Shown in pieces: positions 1 to 5,136 of a stretch of DNA of 8,641 nt. How positions within the stretch are numbered: the first letter of the stretch is position 1; every line of letters starts with the position of its first letter. Below the pieces are notes generated by a model, which saw only the letters and a program-made list of their open reading frames with translations, searched no databases and had not been told where the DNA came from. The translations under genes were made by a program, and so were the position numbers. This DNA comes from Burkholderiaceae bacterium (GTDB taxonomy: Bacteria > Pseudomonadota > Gammaproteobacteria > Burkholderiales > Burkholderiaceae_C), in the NCBI GenBank assembly GCA_023262645.1, contig JALRAA010000045.1:1-8641 (forward strand), read 5' to 3'.

Positions 1-224
1 AGCCACCACACATATTCAACCGGTGTACCTAGCCGTTTGCCTACCATTTCAGCCAGTTCTATGTACAAACCCTTGTCAGCTCCTTCGGACTTGCTGAATG
101 GCAAATTGTCAGGGTCTGAACAAACCCGCAGCGCATCAGCCGCAAAAGAGGCAGACATGGTGACAGTCGCCAATGCAGTTGCACTGAGTGCAAACTTGAC
201 GATACGGGGGAACGACTTAGACAT
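1..224 (-). CDS. Quinoprotein-dehydrogenase-associated periplasmic substrate-binding protein (MoxJ/XoxJ-like), 5' part only
   Basis: Read from an ATG at 224 on the minus strand, the frame stays open to the window edge, giving about 74 residues. Residues 1-28 are a Sec signal peptide (basic start, hydrophobic core, likely cleavage at SFA|AD). The mature N-terminus reads LRVCSDPDNLPFS, then a Glu/Lys-rich turn and GTPVEYVWW. This is the characteristic start of the bacterial solute-binding family 3-like proteins that accompany PQQ dehydrogenases (MoxJ/XoxJ). In the known family these periplasmic proteins help mature or activate the dehydrogenase rather than feed a proven transporter. An AGGAG ribosome site lies 10 nt before the ATG, which fixes the start. 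The gene lies directly downstream of the PQQ dehydrogenase on the same strand, separated by a terminator, so it may have its own promoter. The C-terminal three quarters are outside the window. Confidence 0.85.
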   Translation of the reverse strand, partial: MSKSFPRIVKFALSATALATVTMSASFAADALRVCSDPDNLPFSKSEGADKGLYIELAEMVGKRLGTPVEYVWW

Positions 225-288
225 GGTGCGAATACTCCTGTGGTTGAGTGGCGAGTTTCAAAAAAATCAATCTGTTGATAAAGCGTGC

Positions 289-318
289 TCTATATTATGT
301 GAAATCAACTGACAACAA
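289..318 (-). promoter_or_regulatory. Candidate sigma70-type promoter for the MoxJ/XoxJ-like gene
   Basis: On the minus strand TTGTTG (318-313) and TATAGA (294-289) are spaced by 18 nt. An overlapping TAATAT (297-292) is an alternative -10. A start near 282 would leave a leader of about 60 nt before the ATG at 224. The spacer is very AT-rich, so chance matches are likely and this is only a candidate. It would explain how the gene is expressed despite the strong terminator upstream. Confidence 0.3.
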
Positions 319-386
319 GCTGAATATATCTATTGACTGGGTGGTTATCAGGTCATTTTTCATTCGGTGAACAGATAAAGAGACTG

Positions 387-426
387 TTTCAAAAAATACA
401 GCGTTTAAAAATAGCATTTTTTGAAA
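387..426. repeat. AT-rich imperfect inverted repeat in the dehydrogenase/binding-protein spacer
   Basis: TTTCAAAAAA (387-396) is mirrored by TTTTTTGAAA (417-426). Pairing extends inward by one more A-T pair, then, after one mismatch, by a C-G pair, leaving a loop of about 14 nt. A further direct copy of TTTCAAAAAA sits at 256-265. It could be a regulator-binding palindrome or simply AT-rich spacer. There is no GC-rich stem, so it is not a classical terminator. Confidence 0.35.
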
Positions 427-454
427 AAGACACTTAAGGGCTCGCCGTGGGGAC

Positions 455-485
455 AAAAAAACACCGCCCGAAGGCGGTGTTTTTA
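455..485 (-). terminator. Rho-independent terminator of the PQQ dehydrogenase gene
   Basis: A perfect 8-bp GC-rich stem, ACACCGCC (461-468) with GGCGGTGT (473-480), closes a 4-nt loop that reads TTCG on the minus strand, a very stable tetraloop. It is extended by four A-T pairs and followed on the minus strand by a run of seven T (461-455). It begins about 15 nt after the dehydrogenase stop codon. The mirrored A/T tracts could make it work in both directions, but there is no plus-strand gene to its left. Confidence 0.9.
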
Positions 486-498
486 GACTGAATCAATC

Positions 499-2178
499 TC
501 AGTTGATAGCGAACACAAACAGTGTGCCGCCTTCAGGGCTGGCAGCAACCATGCGCTCACCCATTTTGCCGAAGAAGGCAGGCATAGACTGGGTGCGACC
601 TGACACGACAGCCACATATTGTTTGCCGTCCAAGACATAAGTCATAGGGGCAGCAGTGATGCCTGAGCCAGTGTTGAATTTCCACAGTTCTTTACCAGTT
701 TTTGCATCCATGGCGCGGAAAACACCTTTGATGTCACCGGCAAAGACCAAGCCAGTAGAAGTGGTCATGGTGCCGCCGTTGAAAGGCAGTTCATCCTTGT
801 TGAACCAAACTTCTTTTTGCTTCACGGGATCCCATGCTTTCAAACCACCACCGTGGCCGCCAGGACCCACTTTGTCCAAGTCAAAGTTCACGCCCAAGTA
901 GAACTGGCCGCGCTTGTACTCTTCCTGCACGCCTTCCAAGTCCATGCACAGGTTGTTGGTGGGGATGTACACCAAACCGGTTTTGGGGTTGTAAGACATG
1001 GGCATCCAGTTTTTACCGCCAACCAAGTTGGGGCAAATGTCGCGGGCCCATTTTTTCAAGCGAGGACGCTTTTCGTTGTTGGGTGTTTCAATTGGCATGC
1101 CTGTTTTCAGGTCGATGCCAGTGGCCCAGTTGACGCCGTTGATGAAAGGCTTGGCAGAGATCAATTTGCCATTGGCGCGGTCCAACACATAGAAGAAACC
1201 GTTGCGGTTGGCTTGCATCACGACCGGCACTGTTTTGCCGTCGATAGGCAGGTCAGCAAAAACGAGTTCGTTCACGCCGTCATAGTCCCATGCGTCATGG
1301 GGTGTGAACTGGTAGTGCCACACGATGTTGCCAGTGTCGGGGTTCAGAGCCACCACAGATGCGGTGTACAAGTTGGTGAACTTGCCGATGTCTGATGAGT
1401 CATTGCCGCGAACAATCGCAGTCCAAGGACCGGGGTTGCTGGTACCGTAGTAAACGAGATTCAACTTGGGATCGTAAGATCCGATGAACCAAGCAGCGCC
1501 GCCGCCTGTTTTGCCGGAGTCACCTTTCCAAGTGTCAGCATTTTTTTCATTGCCCACGGGCACGGTATGGGTGCGCCAGATTTCCTTACCAGTGGCTTGG
1601 TCCAAAGCAACCAAGGCACCGCGCACACCGTATTCACCGCCACCGAATCCGGTGATGACCATGTTCTTGACCAATGTGGGGGGTGAAGTGATGACTGAAC
1701 CTTGAGTGTAGTCAACCACTTTAGATGTCCAGACTTCTTTACCTGTCTTGGCATCAAGTGCAGTCACTTGTGCGTCGAGGCGGCCAAAGAAAATCTTGCC
1801 ATCGTTGTAGGAAACACCACGGCTGTTGACGTCGCAACATGCGTACTGGTCAACGCCCTTTGGCATTTCGGGAGAATATTTCCAGCGCACTTCACCTGTT
1901 TTTGCGTTCACCGCAAAAACGTTTTTAGGGCCGAAAGAAGAAGTGACGTACAGGGTGTCGCCCACCAAAATGGGGGTGGACTCTTGTGAACGGTTGGTAC
2001 CCAATTGCAGGGCCCATTTCACGCTCAACTTGTTGACGTTTGCGGGGGTGATTTGACCGGCATTGCTGTAACGCTGGTTACCAGTGTCACCGCCGTAGAC
2101 TGGCCAGTTTTGTGCGCTTGCCAGTGAGGCAGCGCCCAAGGCGGCAGCCATGGCAACTGATTTGATTAAAAGTTTCAT
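499..2178 (-). CDS. PQQ-dependent alcohol dehydrogenase, methanol/ethanol family, lanthanide-type (XoxF/ExaF-like)
   Basis: This is a periplasmic quinoprotein that oxidises primary alcohols to aldehydes and passes electrons to a c-type cytochrome (family knowledge). The product has 559 aa, with a Sec signal at residues 1-22 (cleavage LASA|Q). The eight-bladed propeller shows repeated tryptophan-docking motifs such as DAKTGKEVW (142-150) and DAKTGKELW (491-499). PQQ-site features are the vicinal Cys114-Cys115, GGGEYGVRG with Glu182, Asn248 in SNPGPW, catalytic Asp298 and a second Asp300 in WDYDG. The second Asp is the hallmark of lanthanide-dependent enzymes, where calcium-type MxaF has Ala. 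The GGKNW motif (387-391) and overall wording resemble the ExaA/ExaF/PedH ethanol-dehydrogenase branch more than classical XoxF, so the substrate may be ethanol or a larger alcohol. The start chosen is the ATG at 2178, with AAGGA 9 nt upstream and the signal peptide immediately after. An in-frame ATG at 2217 would add 13 residues before the signal. The gene is followed by a strong terminator and the MoxJ/XoxJ-like gene. Confidence 0.93.
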   Translation of the reverse strand: MKLLIKSVAMAAALGAASLASAQNWPVYGGDTGNQRYSNAGQITPANVNKLSVKWALQLGTNRSQESTPILVGDTLYVTSSFGPKNVFAVNAKTGEVRWKYSPEMPKGVDQYACCDVNSRGVSYNDGKIFFGRLDAQVTALDAKTGKEVWTSKVVDYTQGSVITSPPTLVKNMVITGFGGGEYGVRGALVALDQATGKEIWRTHTVPVGNEKNADTWKGDSGKTGGGAAWFIGSYDPKLNLVYYGTSNPGPWTAIVRGNDSSDIGKFTNLYTASVVALNPDTGNIVWHYQFTPHDAWDYDGVNELVFADLPIDGKTVPVVMQANRNGFFYVLDRANGKLISAKPFINGVNWATGIDLKTGMPIETPNNEKRPRLKKWARDICPNLVGGKNWMPMSYNPKTGLVYIPTNNLCMDLEGVQEEYKRGQFYLGVNFDLDKVGPGGHGGGLKAWDPVKQKEVWFNKDELPFNGGTMTTSTGLVFAGDIKGVFRAMDAKTGKELWKFNTGSGITAAPMTYVLDGKQYVAVVSGRTQSMPAFFGKMGERMVAASPEGGTLFVFAIN

Positions 2179-2187
2179 ACAGAAAGA

Positions 2188-2192
2188 TCCTT
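2188..2192 (-). promoter_or_regulatory. Ribosome binding site of the PQQ dehydrogenase
   Basis: AAGGA lies 9 nt before the ATG at 2178. It sits inside the longer open frame that begins at 2217, and so supports the shorter start that leads directly into the signal peptide. Confidence 0.7.
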
Positions 2193-2232
2193 CAGGGTTT
2201 AACAAAGGGAAACACAACTAACCAGAAGAATT

Positions 2233-2280
2233 TTCCTAGACTTATATAAGACCGTTCCTAGAGCAAACCCTAGTTAGGTT
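2233..2280 (-). promoter_or_regulatory. Probable activator-dependent promoter region of the PQQ dehydrogenase, with CCTAG repeats
   Basis: Two exact TTCCTAGA copies (plus-strand reading, 2233-2240 and 2255-2262) are 22 nt apart, two helical turns. A third CCTAG at 2269-2273 is part of the near-palindrome CCTAGTTAGG (2269-2278). Between the first two repeats lies the palindrome CTTATATAAG (2241-2250), which on the minus strand provides TATAAG as a plausible -10. No good -35 is found 16-18 nt upstream, which suits an activator-dependent promoter. A start just downstream would give a leader of about 60 nt. The regulator is unknown. Confidence 0.45.
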
Positions 2281-2356
2281 ATTGTTCATGCCAAATTTCT
2301 CAAAAAGAGACAAACCCTTAAGGTTTATTTTTCATGCGAATTGCGTCATTCTTAAC

Positions 2357-2383
2357 GCCCGCTTACACAAGCTTAAAGCGGGC
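2357..2383 (-). terminator. Hairpin after the lipoprotein gene, possible weak terminator
   Basis: GCCCGCTT (2357-2364) pairs with AAGCGGGC (2376-2383) around an 11-nt loop, about 20 nt after the lipoprotein stop codon. On the minus strand it is followed by GTTAAG rather than a T-run, so intrinsic termination would be weak. It may act as an mRNA 3'-end stabiliser or partial terminator separating the four-gene operon from the dehydrogenase. Confidence 0.45.
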
Positions 2384-2404
2384 TTACAAAACGCTAATCG
2401 GCCA

Positions 2405-3127
2405 TCAACGGTAAGACAGTAAGCGCATGCGCATCTTGCCGCCTTGAAATAACTTGGCGGTGGTGGGTTCGTCGCGTTCAACTTGAGCCAATCCCACGCC
2501 GGGGCAATACCATTCGCGCGACAAGATAGGGGTGGGCTTGTACGCAAACGCCGCGTCATGCCACAACATCATTTCCATCGTGCCATCCACACGCACGCAA
2601 TGTTCAAACTGACCGGCTGGTGTTTGCAAAGCAACATCCATGTCGACAACTTTGTAAACCATGGGCAGGTCTTTGTATTTCGCCAAGTAGCGAAACTCCG
2701 CTGGCTTTTCATTGCGGCGGCGCAAAAAATAAGGCACTGTGGTGGTGGTCCATGTGCTGCCCACTGTCAAATTGGCGGGAAGTACCGTGCGTGGTTCTGC
2801 ATCCATCACGGCTTGTTCTTTGCTGGGGGATTTCAAGGCCACGCGGTTGATGCCCGTGTTGTCGGTGACCAGCCAGTATTCATGGCCGTTGTTGCTTCGC
2901 CTCACCCAAGCTTGGCTGCCATCGCTCAACTCGGCGCTGCCGAGATTGCGAATCTCAAGTGTTTGGCTGAGGGTTTTGGCATCGGGCGCGTCATACACCG
3001 TTTCCAGTTGATACGTCCATTGCTTGCCTGCCGCCAGCGGAAACAACGGGTTGTCTTTGGCGGGTTGGTCACATGCCGTCAAACTGACCAAGGCGCACAC
3101 GCCTAAAAGAGATATGCGCAGGCTCAT
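2405..3127 (-). CDS. Predicted lipoprotein of unknown function, last gene of the ExbB/ExbD-like operon
   Basis: The 240-aa product begins with a type II signal peptide: MSLRI, a hydrophobic stretch, then lipobox LTAC with the lipidated Cys19. After Cys19 comes Asp20, which by the E. coli +2 rule would favour inner-membrane retention; the rule may not hold in this organism. The mature part is soluble and predicted beta-rich, with FPLAAGKQWTYQ (29-40) and alternating strand-like segments. It has no other membrane segment and no family I recognise. Two cysteines in the second half (in EHCVRV and REWYCPG) could form a disulfide. Its ATG overlaps the TGA of the preceding gene (ATGA, 3127-3124), with AGGTG 8 nt upstream, so translation is coupled to the membrane-protein gene. 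This implies that it works with the ExbB/ExbD-like pair, probably as the periplasmic component. That role is inferred from gene order. Confidence 0.8.
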   Translation of the reverse strand: MSLRISLLGVCALVSLTACDQPAKDNPLFPLAAGKQWTYQLETVYDAPDAKTLSQTLEIRNLGSAELSDGSQAWVRRSNNGHEYWLVTDNTGINRVALKSPSKEQAVMDAEPRTVLPANLTVGSTWTTTTVPYFLRRRNEKPAEFRYLAKYKDLPMVYKVVDMDVALQTPAGQFEHCVRVDGTMEMMLWHDAAFAYKPTPILSREWYCPGVGLAQVERDEPTTAKLFQGGKMRMRLLSYR

Positions 3128-3621
3128 TTTTCAGGCACCTGTGGCGTGGGCAGATCCATGATCTTGACTTCTTGCTCATCGCTGCCGGGGTTGAGCCAAC
3201 TCACACCTTTGCCATTGCCGGGTTTGACCTCAGCGGTGCCCATTTGCGGAACGCCTTCACGGCCTTTGCGCATGCCATCGGCAATTTGCTCATGCATAGA
3301 GCGTGTGTAAGGCAAGCGGTAAGCGCGCGGTTGCAAAAAGCCTTTGCCTTCTTCGATCGGGGTGACCCACATGTACAAAGCGCCTGGAAATTTGGCCCGG
3401 GGTTCGTCGATCAATGCGGCAAGAATGACAAACCGCTCCGGCAGCGCGTCTGTGCTGGGAATACCCAACAAAGAATGCACCGCTGAAAAACCGAAAAAAT
3501 AAAAGCCACTGACAGCGATGGCCAGCAAGCCTTTGAGCCAGCGCGACCACTGTGAGTAAACCAGCGCGAGCGCGAGCAGCAACGCAATGAGTGCAAAGAC
3601 AATGATGAAGGTCAGCGTCAT
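3124..3621 (-). CDS. Two-TM inner-membrane protein of unknown function, third gene of the ExbB/ExbD-like operon
   Basis: The 165-aa product has two hydrophobic helices near the N-terminus (about residues 4-22 and 31-53), separated by a short basic loop (SQWSRWLK). A soluble tail of about 110 residues follows, rich in Pro, Gly and charged residues. The positive loop suggests both ends face the periplasm, so the tail would be periplasmic (inference from the positive-inside rule). The tail contains FPGALYMWVTP (78-88) and a low-complexity end. I do not recognise a family. The start ATG at 3621 is 1 nt after the stop of the ExbD-like gene, and its stop overlaps the lipoprotein start, so it is translationally coupled on both sides. 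This placement makes it a likely structural partner of the ExbB/ExbD-like complex. Confidence 0.78.
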   Translation of the reverse strand: MTLTFIIVFALIALLLALALVYSQWSRWLKGLLAIAVSGFYFFGFSAVHSLLGIPSTDALPERFVILAALIDEPRAKFPGALYMWVTPIEEGKGFLQPRAYRLPYTRSMHEQIADGMRKGREGVPQMGTAEVKPGNGKGVSWLNPGSDEQEVKIMDLPTPQVPEK

Positions 3622-3622
3622 G

Positions 3623-4252
3623 TTAAAAAGATTTCACTAAGGTTTTGGGGATGGTGTTGACATTGTCGACACCACCTTCGGGGGTGACTGTAAAGCGAGC
3701 CAAGGTTGCCTCTTTGCCGCGGCCTTCCAAGGTGGCTTGGCCGTAATAAACAACTTCTGCTTTGGGGTTGACTTTGACGACAGACACACTGACTTCTACC
3801 GGCTGACCGGCACGAGGGTCGCTGCTGTCGATGTCTTTGGTTTCGTAATAGTGGGCGTTGACCACATATTCGCCGGGCACGATGCTGCGAATCGTCACGA
3901 CCTCTTGGCGCAAGGGGTTGATGACTTTGCGGCCATTGACCATGATGGTGTTGTTCGAGTTGCCTCGGTCGTCGCGGTCCAAGTACATCAGATCCACTTC
4001 GCGGTTGCGAAACCAAGCGCTTTCACCCGACGGACCTTGTACCCATAAATCGATATCGTTCGGGTCCATGTCTGGCCATGACAGTGTGATGATGAATTCT
4101 GCTTTGGCGGGAATATCACCGGTTTTGGTGGCCTTGGGGTTCATGGCCAATAAAGCAATGATGAAACAAAACACAAAGGCGATCAACATGTTGAACAACA
4201 TGTCGTAGAAGGGATCAACCTCGGGTTCCCGTGAGAAACGATTTTTGCGCAT
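3623..4252 (-). CDS. ExbD/TolR-like membrane protein with an atypical periplasmic beta domain
   Basis: The 209-aa product has a short cytoplasmic basic N-terminus (MRKNRFSREPEVD), one membrane helix (about 16-37) and a periplasmic domain of about 170 residues. PFYDMLFNMLIAF (14-26) aligns naturally with the ExbD helix start PFIDVMLVLLIIF, placing Asp17 at the proton-carrying aspartate of ExbD/TolR/MotB. Beyond the helix it does not look like ExbD or OmpA. The segment LSWPDMDPNDIDLWVQGPSG (57-76), followed by YLDRDDRG, resembles DUF2135/YfaP-like beta domains that begin with an Asp-rich 'D-I-D-L-x-V-x-x-P-x-G' motif. This domain call is from memory of motifs and is tentative. The gene lies 16 nt after the ExbB-like gene and 1 nt before the next one. 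Its own Shine-Dalgarno is poor, which suggests coupling to the upstream gene. Confidence 0.82.
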   Translation of the reverse strand: MRKNRFSREPEVDPFYDMLFNMLIAFVFCFIIALLAMNPKATKTGDIPAKAEFIITLSWPDMDPNDIDLWVQGPSGESAWFRNREVDLMYLDRDDRGNSNNTIMVNGRKVINPLRQEVVTIRSIVPGEYVVNAHYYETKDIDSSDPRAGQPVEVSVSVVKVNPKAEVVYYGQATLEGRGKEATLARFTVTPEGGVDNVNTIPKTLVKSF

Positions 4253-4268
4253 GCTGTGTGCAATCGCT

Positions 4269-4949
4269 TCAGCGACCGATGATCAGTCCGTGTCGTTGCG
4301 CTTGCGCCAGCAATTGGTCTGCAAAACGGTCCATGCGCGTCAGTTGCAGACCGAGCAATATATTGCCGACCAAACCGACCATGGTGGTGAGCAACGCCAC
4401 GCCTAAGCCCGACGTGAGGTTGCGCAACAACTCTTGCGCTTGGCTCGGATCAAAGTTTTGTATTTGTCCGATTTGCATGGCCAGCACCGAAAAGCCAATC
4501 ACCTTGCCCAACAAGCCCAGTTTGAGTTGCACGCCGTTGACCCACCAAGCGGTTGAATGCGGGCCATGGGTTTTCTCCATCAGCATGTCCAACGGCGCGC
4601 CGCTGTCTTGCGGATTGGCGGCCAAGGCCGACCAATATTCGGCAGCCCAGCCTTGGGCTTGCAACAGGCCGCGTGAGCCTTGCGCTGCAGCGCGTTCAAG
4701 CAAGTCTCGTTGGTGTGCCAGTTCTTTGGAGCGCACGCCACACCACAGGGTGGCGACCGCAAAAATCACGATGATGACCAAGGTGATGCCCGTCGGGTCT
4801 GAGCTGATCAGCAAATGCCAAACCCCCTTGATGCCCAACAGCCAGGTTGAAAACACAAACAGACCGACCAACACCAGCCATTCAAACCATAACGGCTCGA
4901 CATCCCAGTTGGGATGCTTGGCCTTGAGGCGAGAAAGAAATGATTTCAA
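4269..4949 (-). CDS. MotA/TolQ/ExbB-family proton channel subunit, first gene of the four-gene operon
   Basis: The 226-aa product forms, with ExbD/TolR/MotB-type partners, an inner-membrane channel that converts proton flow into mechanical work (family knowledge). Hydrophobic segments lie at about 23-40, 53-71, 143-163 and 180-202, with a cytoplasmic helical region between the second and third. The conserved family parts are LGLLGKVIGF (144-153) and the last helix, LTSGLGVALLTTMVGLVGN (178-196), with the polar Thr pair typical of TolQ/ExbB channels. Four helices is one more than ExbB/TolQ and resembles MotA topology, although the length is ExbB-like. The start is a TTG at 4949: no in-frame ATG is found within about 60 nt upstream or in the first 115 codons, and AGGTGG sits 6 nt upstream. 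It heads the operon with the ExbD-like, two-TM and lipoprotein genes and is divergent from the YVTN propeller gene. Confidence 0.88.
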   Translation of the reverse strand: MKSFLSRLKAKHPNWDVEPLWFEWLVLVGLFVFSTWLLGIKGVWHLLISSDPTGITLVIIVIFAVATLWCGVRSKELAHQRDLLERAAAQGSRGLLQAQGWAAEYWSALAANPQDSGAPLDMLMEKTHGPHSTAWWVNGVQLKLGLLGKVIGFSVLAMQIGQIQNFDPSQAQELLRNLTSGLGVALLTTMVGLVGNILLGLQLTRMDRFADQLLAQAQRHGLIIGR

Positions 4950-4955
4950 AAGAAT

Positions 4956-4961
4956 CCACCT
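4956..4961 (-). promoter_or_regulatory. Ribosome binding site that supports the TTG start of the ExbB-like gene
   Basis: AGGTGG lies 6 nt before TTG (4949-4947) on the minus strand. With no in-frame ATG close by on either side, this site decides the start. Confidence 0.65.
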
Positions 4962-5076
4962 GTATACAAATATGGGAGGGTTGCCACTGATACTCGCAAC
5001 TGAAAGGCGACGGCAAAAGAGCGAGGTTGATAATAACTGAGTGAACAGGCCGATCGATCCCTCGACTGCATCATGG

Positions 5077-5105
5077 TTGATGCCCTGTTTTAAGATGCCT
5101 AAAAA
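5077..5105 (+). promoter_or_regulatory. Candidate sigma70 promoter of the YVTN propeller operon
   Basis: TTGATG (5077-5082) and TAAAAA (5100-5105) are separated by exactly 17 nt. Transcription from about 5112 would leave a leader of roughly 25 nt with the AAAGGA ribosome site (5123-5128) before the ATG at 5137. It lies in the 187-nt divergent spacer (4950-5136), which must also hold the promoter of the ExbB-like operon. I found no convincing promoter in that other direction. Confidence 0.4.
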
Positions 5106-5122
5106 TATTTGGTCAAGCCATC

Positions 5123-5128
5123 AAAGGA
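5123..5128 (+). promoter_or_regulatory. Ribosome binding site of the YVTN propeller gene
   Basis: AAAGGA lies 8 nt before the ATG at 5137 and selects this start over an upstream in-frame start at 5041, which would put 32 non-signal residues before the signal peptide. Confidence 0.7.
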
Positions 5129-5136
5129 TATTTGTG

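Noticed and set aside
37..312. Plus-strand open frame at the left edge
   Set aside because: It overlaps antisense the start of the MoxJ/XoxJ-like gene, which has a signal peptide and a conserved N-terminus. The plus frame has no family resemblance.
2179..2217. Dehydrogenase start at the ATG at 2217
   Set aside because: It would put 13 extra residues before a complete signal peptide, and the AAGGA site lies inside that extension, 9 nt before the ATG at 2178.
2310..2326. AAACCCTTAAGGTTT near-palindrome upstream of the dehydrogenase
   Set aside because: Only CCTTAAGG is a perfect match. The arms fall out of register, so it was not listed as a site.
2483..3106. Plus-strand open frame (207 codons) opposite the lipoprotein gene
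   Set aside because: Its composition (His/Gln/Val-rich) is that of a reverse-strand shadow, whereas the minus-strand frame has a lipobox, a coupled start and a good ribosome site.
2405..4949. Zorya-type anti-phage system (ZorA/ZorB)
   Set aside because: ZorA has a long cytoplasmic tail and ZorB an OmpA-like peptidoglycan-binding domain. Here the channel protein is short, the partner has a different periplasmic domain, and no ZorC/ZorD/ZorE-like genes are present.
4231..5040. Long plus-strand open frame (269 codons) opposite the ExbB-like gene
   Set aside because: It is antisense to a gene with clear channel-family motifs, and its translation is rich in Cys, Ser and Pro with no recognisable domain and no ribosome site.
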